Below, one piece after another: positions 15,424 through 24,578 of a stretch of DNA of 38,175 nt. Below the pieces are notes generated by a model. That model searched no databases and had not been told where the DNA came from. It saw only the letters and a list, made by a program, of their open reading frames with translations. The DNA comes from Paracoccaceae bacterium (lineage in GTDB: Bacteria; Pseudomonadota; Alphaproteobacteria; Rhodobacterales; Rhodobacteraceae): contig JALQTR010000153.1 in the NCBI GenBank assembly GCA_023260835.1, positions 1-38,175 of the forward strand, written 5' to 3'. Every line of letters starts with the position of its first letter. Within the stretch, counting starts at the first letter, position 1. A program made the position numbers and the translations under genes.

Positions 15424-15753
15424 CTATGGTGACAGACCATCCTCGGGCCTGTCGAAGAAAGTGAAGAATTGATCAATCTGGGTCAATTTCAGAACCTTAT
15501 CAACCAATGGGTTTACGCCGGACAGGGCAAAATCCTGATCATCGCGCGTTTGCTTGAACACCCAGACCAAAGCGCCCAACCCGCTGGAATCGATAAAGGT
15601 GACCTGCCCAACATCCAGCAAAATGCGCGCGGCATCGGGATCTATTTCTGTTTTCATGCGGGTTTTGAAGGCAATGGCGGATGTTGCATCGATGCGTGAC
15701 ATGCCCAATCGGATAATTTGGACCGATCCATGCCGGTCAGAGCTGATCTGCAT
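15424..15753 (-). CDS. STAS-domain anti-sigma factor antagonist
   Basis: A 109-residue single STAS domain starting at ATG 15753 (MQISSDRHGSVQIIRLG). The frame is open further upstream but that part is antisense to the thiolase gene. The phosphorylation loop VTFIDSSGLGALVWVFK has serines at 56 and 57, one of which would be phosphorylated by the RsbW-like kinase. The unphosphorylated form would release the kinase's target. It is first in a two-gene unit with that kinase and divergent from the thiolase. The palindrome at 15812-15825 lies in the shared upstream region and could affect both. Confidence 0.9.
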   Translation of the reverse strand: MQISSDRHGSVQIIRLGMSRIDATSAIAFKTRMKTEIDPDAARILLDVGQVTFIDSSGLGALVWVFKQTRDDQDFALSGVNPLVDKVLKLTQIDQFFTFFDRPEDGLSP

Positions 15754-15798
15754 GACGCCACGTTGTCCTTTTGTCGCCCGTATGTTTCGGTGCAATCT

Positions 15799-15836
15799 AG
15801 CGCCAAAATCCTTACCAATTGGTAACGAATGGCGCT
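15799..15836. promoter_or_regulatory. Nested palindrome in the STAS/thiolase divergent region
   Basis: A perfect 14-base palindrome, TTACCAATTGGTAA (15812-15825), sits inside a second inverted repeat, AGCGCC (15799-15804) and GGCGCT (15831-15836). The inner palindrome ends 27 bases before the thiolase ATG, a good place for a repressor. The regulator is not identified. Confidence 0.5.
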
Positions 15837-15852
15837 GAAGAAGGGGAAAAAG

Positions 15853-17025
15853 ATGAAAACTGTTGTTATTGCTGGGGCGGCACGGACAGCCATGGGGGGC
15901 TTTCAGGGCGTGTTTGATGGCACAGAGGCCGCACAGCTGGGCGGCGCGGCAATTCGCGCCGCGTTGACAGATGCGCGTGTGCAAACCGTGGATGAATTGC
16001 TGATGGGCTGCGTTTTGCCCGCAGGACAGGGGCAGGCCCCCGCGCGTCAGGCAGGGTTTGCCGCAGGGCTGGGCGATGATGTTCCCGCAACGACAGTGAA
16101 TAAAATGTGCGGATCTGGTATGAAAACCACGATGATGGGGTTTGATCAGATCGCCTTGGGTCAGGTTGATACGATGGTCGCGGGCGGTATGGAAAGCATG
16201 AGCGGCGCGCCCTATCTGTTGCCCAAAATGCGCGGCGGCGCGCGCATTGGCCATGGCCAAGTGATCGACCATATGTTTTTGGACGGGCTGGAAGATGCCT
16301 ATGATAAGGGCCGCCTGATGGGGACCTTCGCTGAAGATTGCGCCGAGGCATTTCAATTCACCCGCGAAGCTCAGGATGAATATGCGCTGGGGTCGCTGTC
16401 GAATGCCTTGGCTGCGCAGAAATCAGGGGCATTTGATGGGGAAATCACCCCTGTGACGCTGAAAACACGGGCCGGTTCGGTTGACATTATCGAAGACGAA
16501 CAGCCCGCCAAAGCGCGGCCTGGAAAGATCCCGCAGCTGAAACCTGCGTTTCGCGATGGCGGCACTGTAACGGCGGCGAATTCCTCGTCTATTTCGGATG
16601 GGGCGGCGGCGTTGGTTTTGGCAAGCGAAGACCACGCCACCGCCAATGGCCTGAACATTCGTGCGCGCATTTTGGGTCACGCCAGCCATGCGCAGGCGCC
16701 TGCGTTGTTCCCAACTGCTCCGGTTCCAGCGGCGCGCAAAGTACTGGCGCAGATCGGCTGGGATATTGCCGATGTCGACCTGTGGGAAGTGAACGAGGCC
16801 TTCGCCGTTGTCCCCATGGCCTTCATGCATGAACTGGGTCTGCCACGGGATAAGGTGAATGTGAACGGCGGCGCCTGTGCCTTGGGTCATCCCATCGGGG
16901 CAAGTGGCACGCGGATTATTGTCACCTTGCTCAATGCGTTGGAAAAGCGCGGGTTAAAACGTGGTGTTGCTGCCATTTGTATTGGCGGTGGTGAAGGCAC
17001 CGCGATTGCCATCGAACGCGTCTGA
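15853..17025 (+). CDS. Acetyl-CoA C-acetyltransferase (thiolase)
   Basis: A 390-residue thiolase starting at ATG 15853 after AAGGGG. The nucleophilic cysteine is C86 (NKMCGSGMKT). H346 lies in ALGHPIGASGTRI and the second catalytic cysteine C376 in CIGGGEGTA. The length and motifs fit biosynthetic or degradative acetoacetyl-CoA thiolase, condensing two acetyl-CoA or cleaving acetoacetyl-CoA. No phaB or beta-oxidation partner is adjacent, so the pathway (PHB synthesis, ketone or fatty-acid use) cannot be chosen. Its stop overlaps the next start (TGATG). A nested palindrome lies just upstream. Confidence 0.93.
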   Translation: MKTVVIAGAARTAMGGFQGVFDGTEAAQLGGAAIRAALTDARVQTVDELLMGCVLPAGQGQAPARQAGFAAGLGDDVPATTVNKMCGSGMKTTMMGFDQIALGQVDTMVAGGMESMSGAPYLLPKMRGGARIGHGQVIDHMFLDGLEDAYDKGRLMGTFAEDCAEAFQFTREAQDEYALGSLSNALAAQKSGAFDGEITPVTLKTRAGSVDIIEDEQPAKARPGKIPQLKPAFRDGGTVTAANSSSISDGAAALVLASEDHATANGLNIRARILGHASHAQAPALFPTAPVPAARKVLAQIGWDIADVDLWEVNEAFAVVPMAFMHELGLPRDKVNVNGGACALGHPIGASGTRIIVTLLNALEKRGLKRGVAAICIGGGEGTAIAIERV

Positions 17026-17492
17026 TGCGGGTGGATTACACCGACCTGCGTAAGGTGCTGCAGGCATTGTGTGATGGCGAAACGGATATGGTGGCCCTGA
17101 TGGCCACCATTGCGTGCGAATTGCATCATGCGGATGACCGGTTCGATTGGACCGGATTTTACCGCGTTGTTGCGCCGAATTTGTTGAAGATTGGCCCCTA
17201 TCAGGGCGGGCATGGCTGTCTGGTTATTCCGTTTGATCGGGGTGTTTGCGGCGCCGCGGCACGGCTGCGCCAGACCCAGCTGGTGCCGGATGTGAACGCG
17301 TTTGAGGGGCATATTGCCTGCGCCAGCAGCACGCAATCTGAATTGGTGATCCCTGTGGTGAACGCTCGTGGTGATTTATTGGGTGTCTTGGACATCGACA
17401 GCGACCAGCCTGATGCGTTCACCGATCAAGATGCCAGCGCGTTAGAGGTGATTTTGGCCGAACTGTTCGCGGACGTGTCCGCAGACAGATAA
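17025..17492 (+). CDS. msrC: Free methionine-(R)-sulfoxide reductase (GAF domain)
   Basis: A 155-residue single GAF-domain enzyme that reduces free Met-R-SO using thioredoxin. The three redox cysteines are at 65 (GHGCLVIP), 75 (RGVCGAAA) and 99 (GHIACASS). Their spacings of 10 and 24 equal those of the E. coli enzyme (C84, C94, C118). The ending GVLDIDSDQPDAF is a typical GAF closing strand. It overlaps the thiolase stop by one base, so the two are translated together although their roles look unrelated. It converges on addA. Confidence 0.92.
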   Translation: MRVDYTDLRKVLQALCDGETDMVALMATIACELHHADDRFDWTGFYRVVAPNLLKIGPYQGGHGCLVIPFDRGVCGAAARLRQTQLVPDVNAFEGHIACASSTQSELVIPVVNARGDLLGVLDIDSDQPDAFTDQDASALEVILAELFADVSADR

Positions 17493-17517
17493 GGCCCGGG
17501 CTGGTTTCGGCGGGGCC
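17493..17517. terminator. Weak hairpin between convergent msrC and addA
   Basis: GGCCC (17493-17497) can pair with GGGCC (17513-17517) across a 15-base loop, in a 27-base gap between convergent genes. Only a short stem and no T-run, so low confidence. Confidence 0.3.
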
Positions 17518-17519
17518 AG

Positions 17520-20500
17520 TCAATTAACCCCTGTTGGATCCGTCATGATTTGGGACAAAACATCGGCCAGCAGGTCCTGCGGCAGGGGCATCCACAGCGG
17601 TTGCGCAGTCCAAAGGACCCCCATTTCCACCGTGTGATCTGGATAAATTTGGCGCAGTGCCGCCCAATACACCGCCTGTTGGCGCAGAATTCCCAGAGGG
17701 CATTCATTCGCCGTTTTGGGCAAGGTCCGATTGGTTTTGTAATCAATCGCCAATATATGGCCGGGGGTTACGATCAGCCGATCAATGGCACCGCGAATGC
17801 GGTGGCCATCCAGCGCGGGCAGGACCGCGGTTAATGTGACTTCGCACAGGGCATCAGGGGCCCAAAGAGCCGCAAGCGCCGGATCAGACAGACAGTGCAT
17901 CGCTTCGCCAATCATGGCCGTTGCGGTGCGATCATCCACAGCATTTGTCTGCGCCGATAAAATGGATTGGGCCATTTGCGCGCGTTTGTGATCTGGTACG
18001 GTTGGCAAATGTTCCAATAACAGATGGATCAGCGTGCCATAGGCCATGGCGGTATCGCTGTCTTCGCCCATCGCCCCAGGCAGCGCCTTTGCGCCACCTA
18101 AATCTGATGGGCGCAAATGGGACGGGGATTTATCAATCGCTGGCGCGGGTTGGTTGGCCCAGTCGGGCAGGTTGGCCGTTTGCACAGCCGCATCCTGCGT
18201 ATCGGGTGCATCCGCATGATCCGGCCAATCGCCATTTTGTAGCCGCAGCCCCTGCCCCGTGGGGTGCATATGTTCGGCTGCACCCAGCGTTTGAACCCCG
18301 GTTTGGATTTTCTCAAACCAGCGGTCCTTCACATCGCCGGCGGCGGCGACAATCAACCATTTTTCAGCACGGGTCATGGCCACATACAGCAGGCGATCCT
18401 TTTCTGCCTGCTGTAGGGTGCGCGCCTGATCCAGGGCAGATTTGATCGCGGGGGCGTGGCCAGCATCTGCAGGGCCTTTCCACAGGGGCAGGCCGGTTTG
18501 GCTGTGCGATAAAATCTGATCCTTGATCTGTTCGGCCTTGCCGCCGGTGTCCGGCAGAATGACAATTGGCGCCTCTAGCCCCTTTGCGCCATGCACCGTC
18601 ATAACGCGGATCAGCCCGCCAGAGGTGTCGGTTTGGCGTTTGATCTGCACCTCGTCCCCATCCAGCCAATCGATGAACCCTGACAGGCTGGGGATGTTGC
18701 TTCGTTCAAAATGCAGCGCTTTGGCCAGCAGCGCGTTAATGCCGTCTTCGGCCTCGACCGACAGCCGTCCCAACAGCTTTTGCCGCCCATGATGTTTGAT
18801 CAGCACCCGTTCCAATAGATCATAGGGGCGCATGAAATCGGCCTGATCACGCAGATCATTCAGCAGGGCCAGTTCGGCGGCAAACCCAACCTTGTCAGCC
18901 CGTAACGCCTGCCACAGATATTGCGCCCCGCGGCCCTGGGCCAGGTTATAAAGCTGCGCCTCATCCCAGCCAATCAGCGGGGATTTCAGCACGCAGGCCA
19001 GCGCATAATCGTCCTCTGGCGTGACCAAGAACCGCATCAAAGCGGTTAAATCTTGCACGGCCAATTCGGCGCCCAGAACCATTCTGTCAGCCCCTGCAAT
19101 CGGCAGGTTGTGTGATTTACAGGCGCGGATGATCTGATCGAACAAACCCGATGTGCGCCCCCGCACAAGGATCAAAAAATCATCTGGGCGAACGGGACGA
19201 AACCCATCCTTGCCATCTGGTATTGCGGTTTGATTGCGCAGCATATGCCCAATATGGGCAGCAATTTTCTGCGCCAATTGGCGTTTGGGGTTTTCGGGCG
19301 CCATCTGATCCAGCGGGTCTGCCCAATGGGTTTCTTCGGCCTTGTCTGCGGTGGGGATTGCGGGCCAAATGTCAACTCGCCCTGGCAATTCGGATTTAAA
19401 GGCGCGGTGGCGCGCATCATCGCTTTGGGGTGGGATCACCGCATCAACGGCCTGCAGCACGGCCGACGCGGATCGAAAGGAAAACGCCAGTTGCGCCCGG
19501 GTCAATGTGTCGCCGACATTGGCCAGTTTATCCGCAAACCGGTCGGCCATGCGATCAAATCCGGCAGGATCGGCCCCTTGGAATGAATAGATGGACTGCT
19601 TTTTGTCGCCCACAACAAACATAGTGCGCCATTTATCCCCATGCACGCCTTCGCCTGCGGTGAATTCGGCGGCCAAGGCTTCGATCACATCCCATTGCAG
19701 GGGGCTGGTGTCTTGGGCCTCGTCTACCAAAATGTGGTCAATGCCACCGTCCAAACGGAACAAAACCCATTGTGCCAATCCCGGCGCCCGCAGCAAATCA
19801 CGCGTTTTCAGGATCAAATCATCGAAATCCAACCAACCGCGGGCTGATTTTGCGGCGGCATAAGCGGATAAAAACGTATTGGCAAAGCGGTGCATATCCC
19901 CCGTGCGCTGCGCCGCCAGATGGGACATCTGTTTTGCTTTGGCGGCGGCAAGGCGATCCATGAAGGTTTCGATTTTCGGCAGAAGATCGGCCAAATTACT
20001 GCGCACGCCCTTATGGTTGGCCTGCGGATAATTTCCTGATTTTGGGTCGCCAATATCGCGGCCTTTGTCTTTGTCCACGCGGGTATATAGAAACCGATTG
20101 CACAGCATATCGAATTTCGCCCAGCTGGGGGTGGTCCAATCATGCAGAAACAATTCCTGCGCATGATCTTGATAGGTTTTCGTGCCATGGGTCATCAGCT
20201 GGTTGGCCAGATGGTTGATGAACCCAGTGTCATGGCCAAAGATATCATCCCACAGATCGCCCACCGTAACCGGGCCTGCCAGATCAAAGGCGGCCATGAT
20301 CTGCGCATCGGTCACAGTGGCATCAAATTCTGTGCGATGGCGCGTGATTTCGGCCAGGAAATCGGGCAGCTTTGCATCACTTAGATGCGCCAACATTTTA
20401 CGCAGCAGATCTGATTGATCCGGATCCGCTGCCAACTGTTCGAAAATATCGCTGCGCAGGTGCGCCGCATCGCTGTCCTCGATTTCAACGAATTGGGGGC

Positions 20501-20927
20501 TGACGCCGGCCTCCATCGGGAAACGACGCAGGATGGATGCGCAGAACGAGTGGATTGTCTGGATCCGCAACCCACCCGGCGTTTCCAGCGCCCGCGCAAA
20601 TAAGGTGCGCGCATGGGCCAGATCCGCAGGGGTGATTGGGCCATCCTCGCCCAATTCAGCCAGATCCGCGCGCAGCGCATCATCCGGCTTCATCGCCCAT
20701 TCCCCCAGCCGAGCAAACAGGCGGTTCTGCATTTCTGTGGCGGCGGCTTTGGTATAGGTCAGGCATAAAATATTTTGCGGGTTCACCCCGCCGCGCAGCA
20801 GCCGCGCCACGCGATCTGTTAATACGCGCGTTTTGCCCGAACCGGCATTGGCAGCCAGCCATGTGGATTGATTGGGGCGCGCCGCGTGGATTTGGGCGGC
20901 GGTGGCTTCGTTCACCTGTGTGGTCAT
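17520..20927 (-). CDS. addA: Double-strand break repair helicase-nuclease AddA
   Basis: About 1135 residues, starting at ATG 20927 (MTTQVNEATAAQIHAARP), which overlaps the addB stop. UvrD/Rep-type helicase motifs are intact: WLAANAGSGKTRVLTDRV (Walker A, residues 29-33), TYTKAAATEM, LVDEAQDTSPLQWDVI and VGDKKQSIYSFQGADP. Late motifs VMTVHGAKGLEAPIVI and YVAMTRAEKWLIV follow. The C-terminal RecB-like nuclease shows the catalytic AIDYKTNR. AddA pairs with AddB to resect double-strand ends up to Chi-like sites for RecA loading, the alphaproteobacterial counterpart of RecBCD. It is the last gene of the tsaE operon. Confidence 0.95.
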   Translation of the reverse strand: MTTQVNEATAAQIHAARPNQSTWLAANAGSGKTRVLTDRVARLLRGGVNPQNILCLTYTKAAATEMQNRLFARLGEWAMKPDDALRADLAELGEDGPITPADLAHARTLFARALETPGGLRIQTIHSFCASILRRFPMEAGVSPQFVEIEDSDAAHLRSDIFEQLAADPDQSDLLRKMLAHLSDAKLPDFLAEITRHRTEFDATVTDAQIMAAFDLAGPVTVGDLWDDIFGHDTGFINHLANQLMTHGTKTYQDHAQELFLHDWTTPSWAKFDMLCNRFLYTRVDKDKGRDIGDPKSGNYPQANHKGVRSNLADLLPKIETFMDRLAAAKAKQMSHLAAQRTGDMHRFANTFLSAYAAAKSARGWLDFDDLILKTRDLLRAPGLAQWVLFRLDGGIDHILVDEAQDTSPLQWDVIEALAAEFTAGEGVHGDKWRTMFVVGDKKQSIYSFQGADPAGFDRMADRFADKLANVGDTLTRAQLAFSFRSASAVLQAVDAVIPPQSDDARHRAFKSELPGRVDIWPAIPTADKAEETHWADPLDQMAPENPKRQLAQKIAAHIGHMLRNQTAIPDGKDGFRPVRPDDFLILVRGRTSGLFDQIIRACKSHNLPIAGADRMVLGAELAVQDLTALMRFLVTPEDDYALACVLKSPLIGWDEAQLYNLAQGRGAQYLWQALRADKVGFAAELALLNDLRDQADFMRPYDLLERVLIKHHGRQKLLGRLSVEAEDGINALLAKALHFERSNIPSLSGFIDWLDGDEVQIKRQTDTSGGLIRVMTVHGAKGLEAPIVILPDTGGKAEQIKDQILSHSQTGLPLWKGPADAGHAPAIKSALDQARTLQQAEKDRLLYVAMTRAEKWLIVAAAGDVKDRWFEKIQTGVQTLGAAEHMHPTGQGLRLQNGDWPDHADAPDTQDAAVQTANLPDWANQPAPAIDKSPSHLRPSDLGGAKALPGAMGEDSDTAMAYGTLIHLLLEHLPTVPDHKRAQMAQSILSAQTNAVDDRTATAMIGEAMHCLSDPALAALWAPDALCEVTLTAVLPALDGHRIRGAIDRLIVTPGHILAIDYKTNRTLPKTANECPLGILRQQAVYWAALRQIYPDHTVEMGVLWTAQPLWMPLPQDLLADVLSQIMTDPTGVN

Positions 20928-23905
20928 GATCCCACCTTTATGCGCTGCCCCGGTTGATCGGTGTCCCATTCCCCGTAACGGGCCAGATGATCATAATCGC
21001 CTTTATCGCTGTTTTTTTGCATTTTGGCCCTCGCGGTATAGGGCTGATCGGGATTTTGGTATTGCAGCAGCAGGGCCTCAAATTCTTGCCAGACGGTTTG
21101 TGACGGGGATTGTTCCAAATCGGCAGCAATGTTCTTGCTGCCGTTCAGGGACAGGTATTGGGCATGAACGGTCTGGCGCGGGGCCAAATCGCCGAACGCC
21201 CCCTGTTCGATCATGGCGGCCATCAGATACAGCTGTTTGTCGAAATATTTTTGTTCTTTTTGGGATGGGGGCGTGCCGGTTTTGTAATCAAATAGATGGG
21301 CATTGCCATCCGCATCCAGATCAATTCGGTCGGCCACACCTGTCAGGGTAAAGGTGCCATCAAGGGCTCGTGCACGCCCGCGCGCCTCCAGCGCGGCGGG
21401 GGCGGCTGTGGCGCGGCGGATTTGTTCATCGGCAATGAACTGCGGGGCGATTTTATCCACGCGGGCTTGCCACATGGCGCGGGCCGCGGCCCAGGGCGCT
21501 GCGGCATTCAGGACGGTGCTGGCCACATGGCGAAGATGCGCAGCGGATAACAGATCAGGATCATCCATCGTATCACGGATGAAGCGTTCAAATATTTCAT
21601 GCAGGATTGTCCCGCGGATCAATGGATCCGCGGTCTGCCCCAACGGGGCAAGCGGGATAAGGCGCAGAATTTTCTGCGCGTAAATTGCATAAGGATCCCG
21701 CACCAATGTTTTGACTTGGGTAACAGATAACCTGTCTGGTCGTGCGGATTTGGGCGGTTGCGGGGCGGGGCGGGGTGCAGGATCCGCCGCAATTGGTTGC
21801 TCCAGCAAAGCGGCTTGCGCCAGGGCCCGCGCGCCGCCTGCGCGCATGGTATCCAGTGCCTCTTTGCCGCCTTGATCGGGCAGGCCGTTCAGCAGGTTTG
21901 TCAGGCGGTTCAGCCAGCGTGATGGGACGGTTTGCGCCTCGTCCGATTTTATGCTGCGCGTCAACCAGACCTCTGGTGCGGCAATTGCTTGTTGAAAATC
22001 ATGCGCTGACAGCCCAACGCGCCGTTCTGGCAGCAGCAGCCCCGCCTGCACCCGCAAAGCGCGGTTCAGCCATGGATCAATCGGCGGCATTTCGGGCCAG
22101 CTGCCTTCGTTCAGCCCAGCCAGGATGACGGTTTCAGCCCCCTGAACGCGGGCTTCCATCGTGCCCCAAATCAGGGCATTGGGGTGGGGCGCGGTGGTGC
22201 TGCGCACGCTTTGCGCGCCCAGGATCGTGGTGAAGGCAGATGCGTATTCAATGTAATCCAAAGCCAGCTCGCGCTGTGCGGCCTGCCAATAGTCCATCAA
22301 CGTTTGCCGCGCTTCACCGCCGTCATCCCCCTGCCACAAAGTGGCCGTTTCAGGGCCGATTGGGCACGCATCTTGCGTAAAATGCTGCGCAGCATTTTCG
22401 CCCTGCCCATTGGCGATGATATGTGCCAGTGCAAGATGATCACGCAAAACCGCAGATAATTTGGCCGGAAATTCAGGTCGATCGGCAAAGGCCCATTGGC
22501 ACAGCCAATCAGCCCATTGGGTGGCCATTTCATCCTTTTGCGCGGCGGCCCAGTTTTGGATATCCTCAGGTGCCAAATAGGCGCGGGCCTTGTCGCGCAA
22601 ATGCAGCTCTAATTCACGGGTTAGGCGCAGATGCGCGCCGCGATCTGCGCCTTTGTGGCATAAGGGGTGCTTCAGCAAGGCGATAAGCAGCGGCGCCTCG
22701 GTCTGGCCTTCGTAAAGCTGGGCAATTTGGCGCAAAAACCGCCCAACTGGGCTGGCACCCAAGGGGACACCCGCGCTGTCATCGGTGCGGATCCCCCAGC
22801 GGGCCAGTGCGGCGCTGACCTGCCTTGTGATGCCACGATCGGGGGTGATCAGCGCAATGGTTTTACCTGCCTCAATCGCACCGCGAATGACAAAAGCGAT
22901 GGTTTGCGCTTCGGCCCGGGCGGTTGGGGCTTCGATCAGGTTCAGCCCATTGGCGGCAGGACGCAAATCCCCCAGCATCGGCCCCTCGCGCATCCAGCAA
23001 TCTGTGACGGGCGCGGGGCGCAGGGCCAAAGACACCAACGCCGTTCGCAGCGGAGCGGCAGGCGGTGCGTCCGTCCATGGCGCAATATCCGCTGGGGATA
23101 AATCCAACCGCTGCATCAGTCGGGCAAAGCGGAATTGCGGATGGTCTTCGGCCAGCAGAGCATCATGCAGATCATCCCAGCCCGATTTGGGCATATCCAT
23201 ATCAAACCCCGGCAGCACCAGCGCCCCTTGCGGCAGGCGCGCCACCGCATCCATGATCAGCGCCGTTGCCCCGCGTGATCCGGTTGACCCAGCGATAATG
23301 ATCGGGTCCTCGGGCGGATTGGTTTGCCAGTGATCCGCCAGCAGCTGCGCGGCGCGGCGGGCACGGCCCTCGGCGTCCAATTCAGTGTCATCGGCAGGTT
23401 CGACCAATGGGCGCAGAATGGTCAGGAATTTTTGCGCCCGCGCCCAGTGATCGGATTGGGCGGATAAATCCAGCGCCTCGATTGCATCAAATCCGACACC
23501 TTCGCCCTGCATTTCTGCCAATAATGCGGCCAGACTGCTGGCCAAATCCAACACGGCAGATTTTGGTGCCAAATCGGGCTCCTGCGCGATCAATGCCTGC
23601 ACCAGACCAATCAGATCCAGCCGCCGCGCCAGGGATGTGCGCGCAGGCGGCAGGTCATATAAAATTGGATCCTGCGCCAGCGATGACAGCAGCCGTATTT
23701 TTGGCAAAAACGTGGCATGATCCGATTCAAACAGCTGCACCATGCGGCGCTGCATTCGTGCGGTGTTCACAATCACTGTGATGCGGGCCATATCTTCGGG
23801 GGGGCGGCCCTGCATCCGCGCGCGCAGTCCGGCTACCAATTGTTCAGGAAAATCCACCCCACAGGGCAAGGCAAAAACGCGCGGCGTTTTACGGGGCTTG
23901 AACAT
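20924..23905 (-). CDS. addB: Double-strand break repair protein AddB
   Basis: A 993-residue protein starting at ATG 23905 (MFKPRKTPRVFALPCGVDFP) after a GGGGGGAAG site, 17 bases inside the end of murU. The N-terminal half is an inactivated helicase scaffold without a clear P-loop, as known for the alphaproteobacterial AddB type. The region WGTMEARVQGAETVILAGLNEGSWP is a family hallmark. The C-terminal PD-(D/E)XK nuclease shows HLFDYKTGTPPSQKEQKYFD and QLYLMAAM. I do not see the four-cysteine iron-sulphur arrangement of Bacillus AddB. A perfect 20-base palindrome lies in its coding sequence at 22379-22398. Confidence 0.93.
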   Translation of the reverse strand: MFKPRKTPRVFALPCGVDFPEQLVAGLRARMQGRPPEDMARITVIVNTARMQRRMVQLFESDHATFLPKIRLLSSLAQDPILYDLPPARTSLARRLDLIGLVQALIAQEPDLAPKSAVLDLASSLAALLAEMQGEGVGFDAIEALDLSAQSDHWARAQKFLTILRPLVEPADDTELDAEGRARRAAQLLADHWQTNPPEDPIIIAGSTGSRGATALIMDAVARLPQGALVLPGFDMDMPKSGWDDLHDALLAEDHPQFRFARLMQRLDLSPADIAPWTDAPPAAPLRTALVSLALRPAPVTDCWMREGPMLGDLRPAANGLNLIEAPTARAEAQTIAFVIRGAIEAGKTIALITPDRGITRQVSAALARWGIRTDDSAGVPLGASPVGRFLRQIAQLYEGQTEAPLLIALLKHPLCHKGADRGAHLRLTRELELHLRDKARAYLAPEDIQNWAAAQKDEMATQWADWLCQWAFADRPEFPAKLSAVLRDHLALAHIIANGQGENAAQHFTQDACPIGPETATLWQGDDGGEARQTLMDYWQAAQRELALDYIEYASAFTTILGAQSVRSTTAPHPNALIWGTMEARVQGAETVILAGLNEGSWPEMPPIDPWLNRALRVQAGLLLPERRVGLSAHDFQQAIAAPEVWLTRSIKSDEAQTVPSRWLNRLTNLLNGLPDQGGKEALDTMRAGGARALAQAALLEQPIAADPAPRPAPQPPKSARPDRLSVTQVKTLVRDPYAIYAQKILRLIPLAPLGQTADPLIRGTILHEIFERFIRDTMDDPDLLSAAHLRHVASTVLNAAAPWAAARAMWQARVDKIAPQFIADEQIRRATAAPAALEARGRARALDGTFTLTGVADRIDLDADGNAHLFDYKTGTPPSQKEQKYFDKQLYLMAAMIEQGAFGDLAPRQTVHAQYLSLNGSKNIAADLEQSPSQTVWQEFEALLLQYQNPDQPYTARAKMQKNSDKGDYDHLARYGEWDTDQPGQRIKVGS
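22379..22398. repeat. Perfect 20-base palindrome inside addB
   Basis: AAAATGCTGCGCAGCATTTT reads the same on both strands. Its 16-base part TGCTGCGCAGCATTTT recurs exactly at 26112-26127 in the gap before tsaE. Here it encodes the AddB segment NAAQHF, so it may be chance or a protein-binding site within the operon. Confidence 0.5.
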
Positions 23906-24578
23906 CTTCCCCCCCAATCAGTCTTTCGGCCAGGTCCAAACCGGCGGGATGACCCACATCACACCATGGCCCATCGTAAATCACACCATAGAGGCGACCC
24001 CGTCGCAGGATATCATCCCATAGTCGGTTCAATGAAAAGGCGGTTTCGTGAATGTCAGCCAGCCCATCTGTTTTCAGGATGTGAACCCCGCCATAAACAA
24101 AGCCAGCGCCGCGCTTCAGCTGTCCATCTGCGGCGCGGGAGAAATCCCCCCCGCCTTTATGGCCAATGGCATTTTTGGGGTGGATCAGCACCATCAATGC
24201 ATCCATCACGGCAGGATCCCATTGCGCCAGTGCCAGCGCCAAAGGGTTGCTGCCCCCCCAAACCGCATCGGAATTTATCGTGGCCACAGGGGATCCGCCC
24301 AGCAATGGCAGGGCCGCGCGCAGCCCGCCACCTGTTTCCAAAATATCCGATTCATGCGACAGGATCACATTTTGCGGCGCCAAATAGGCCGCCATTTGAT
24401 CGGCCAGATAATGCGTATTGGCAACAATCGGCGCAGCATCCACCCCACGGGCAATATCCAGTGCGTAATCGATCAGCGCGCGGCCGCCCACGCGGATCAG
24501 CGGTTTGGGGGTGTCTTTGGTCAGATCGCCCATGCGCGTGCCGAACCCTGCGGCGAAGATCAGTGAAGGGATGCTCAT
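23889..24578 (-). CDS. murU: N-acetylmuramate alpha-1-phosphate uridylyltransferase MurU
   Basis: A 229-residue sugar nucleotidyltransferase. The uridylyl-binding signature is IFAAGFGTRMGDLTKDTPKPL at the N-terminus. It also has ILETGGGLRAALPLL and NSDAVW, where the Asp likely binds Mg. Directly downstream of amgK (ATGA overlap), which assigns it to the AmgK–MurU cell-wall recycling route: MurNAc-1-P plus UTP gives UDP-MurNAc, bypassing de novo MurA/MurB synthesis and so fosfomycin. A general NDP-sugar pyrophosphorylase is the alternative, but the pairing makes MurU much more likely. Confidence 0.88.
   Translation of the reverse strand: MSIPSLIFAAGFGTRMGDLTKDTPKPLIRVGGRALIDYALDIARGVDAAPIVANTHYLADQMAAYLAPQNVILSHESDILETGGGLRAALPLLGGSPVATINSDAVWGGSNPLALALAQWDPAVMDALMVLIHPKNAIGHKGGGDFSRAADGQLKRGAGFVYGGVHILKTDGLADIHETAFSLNRLWDDILRRGRLYGVIYDGPWCDVGHPAGLDLAERLIGGEDVQAP

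Noticed and set aside
15754-16356. Upstream extension of the STAS frame to 310 codons
   Set aside because: The extra 200 codons are antisense to the thiolase; the STAS fold begins at ATG 15753.
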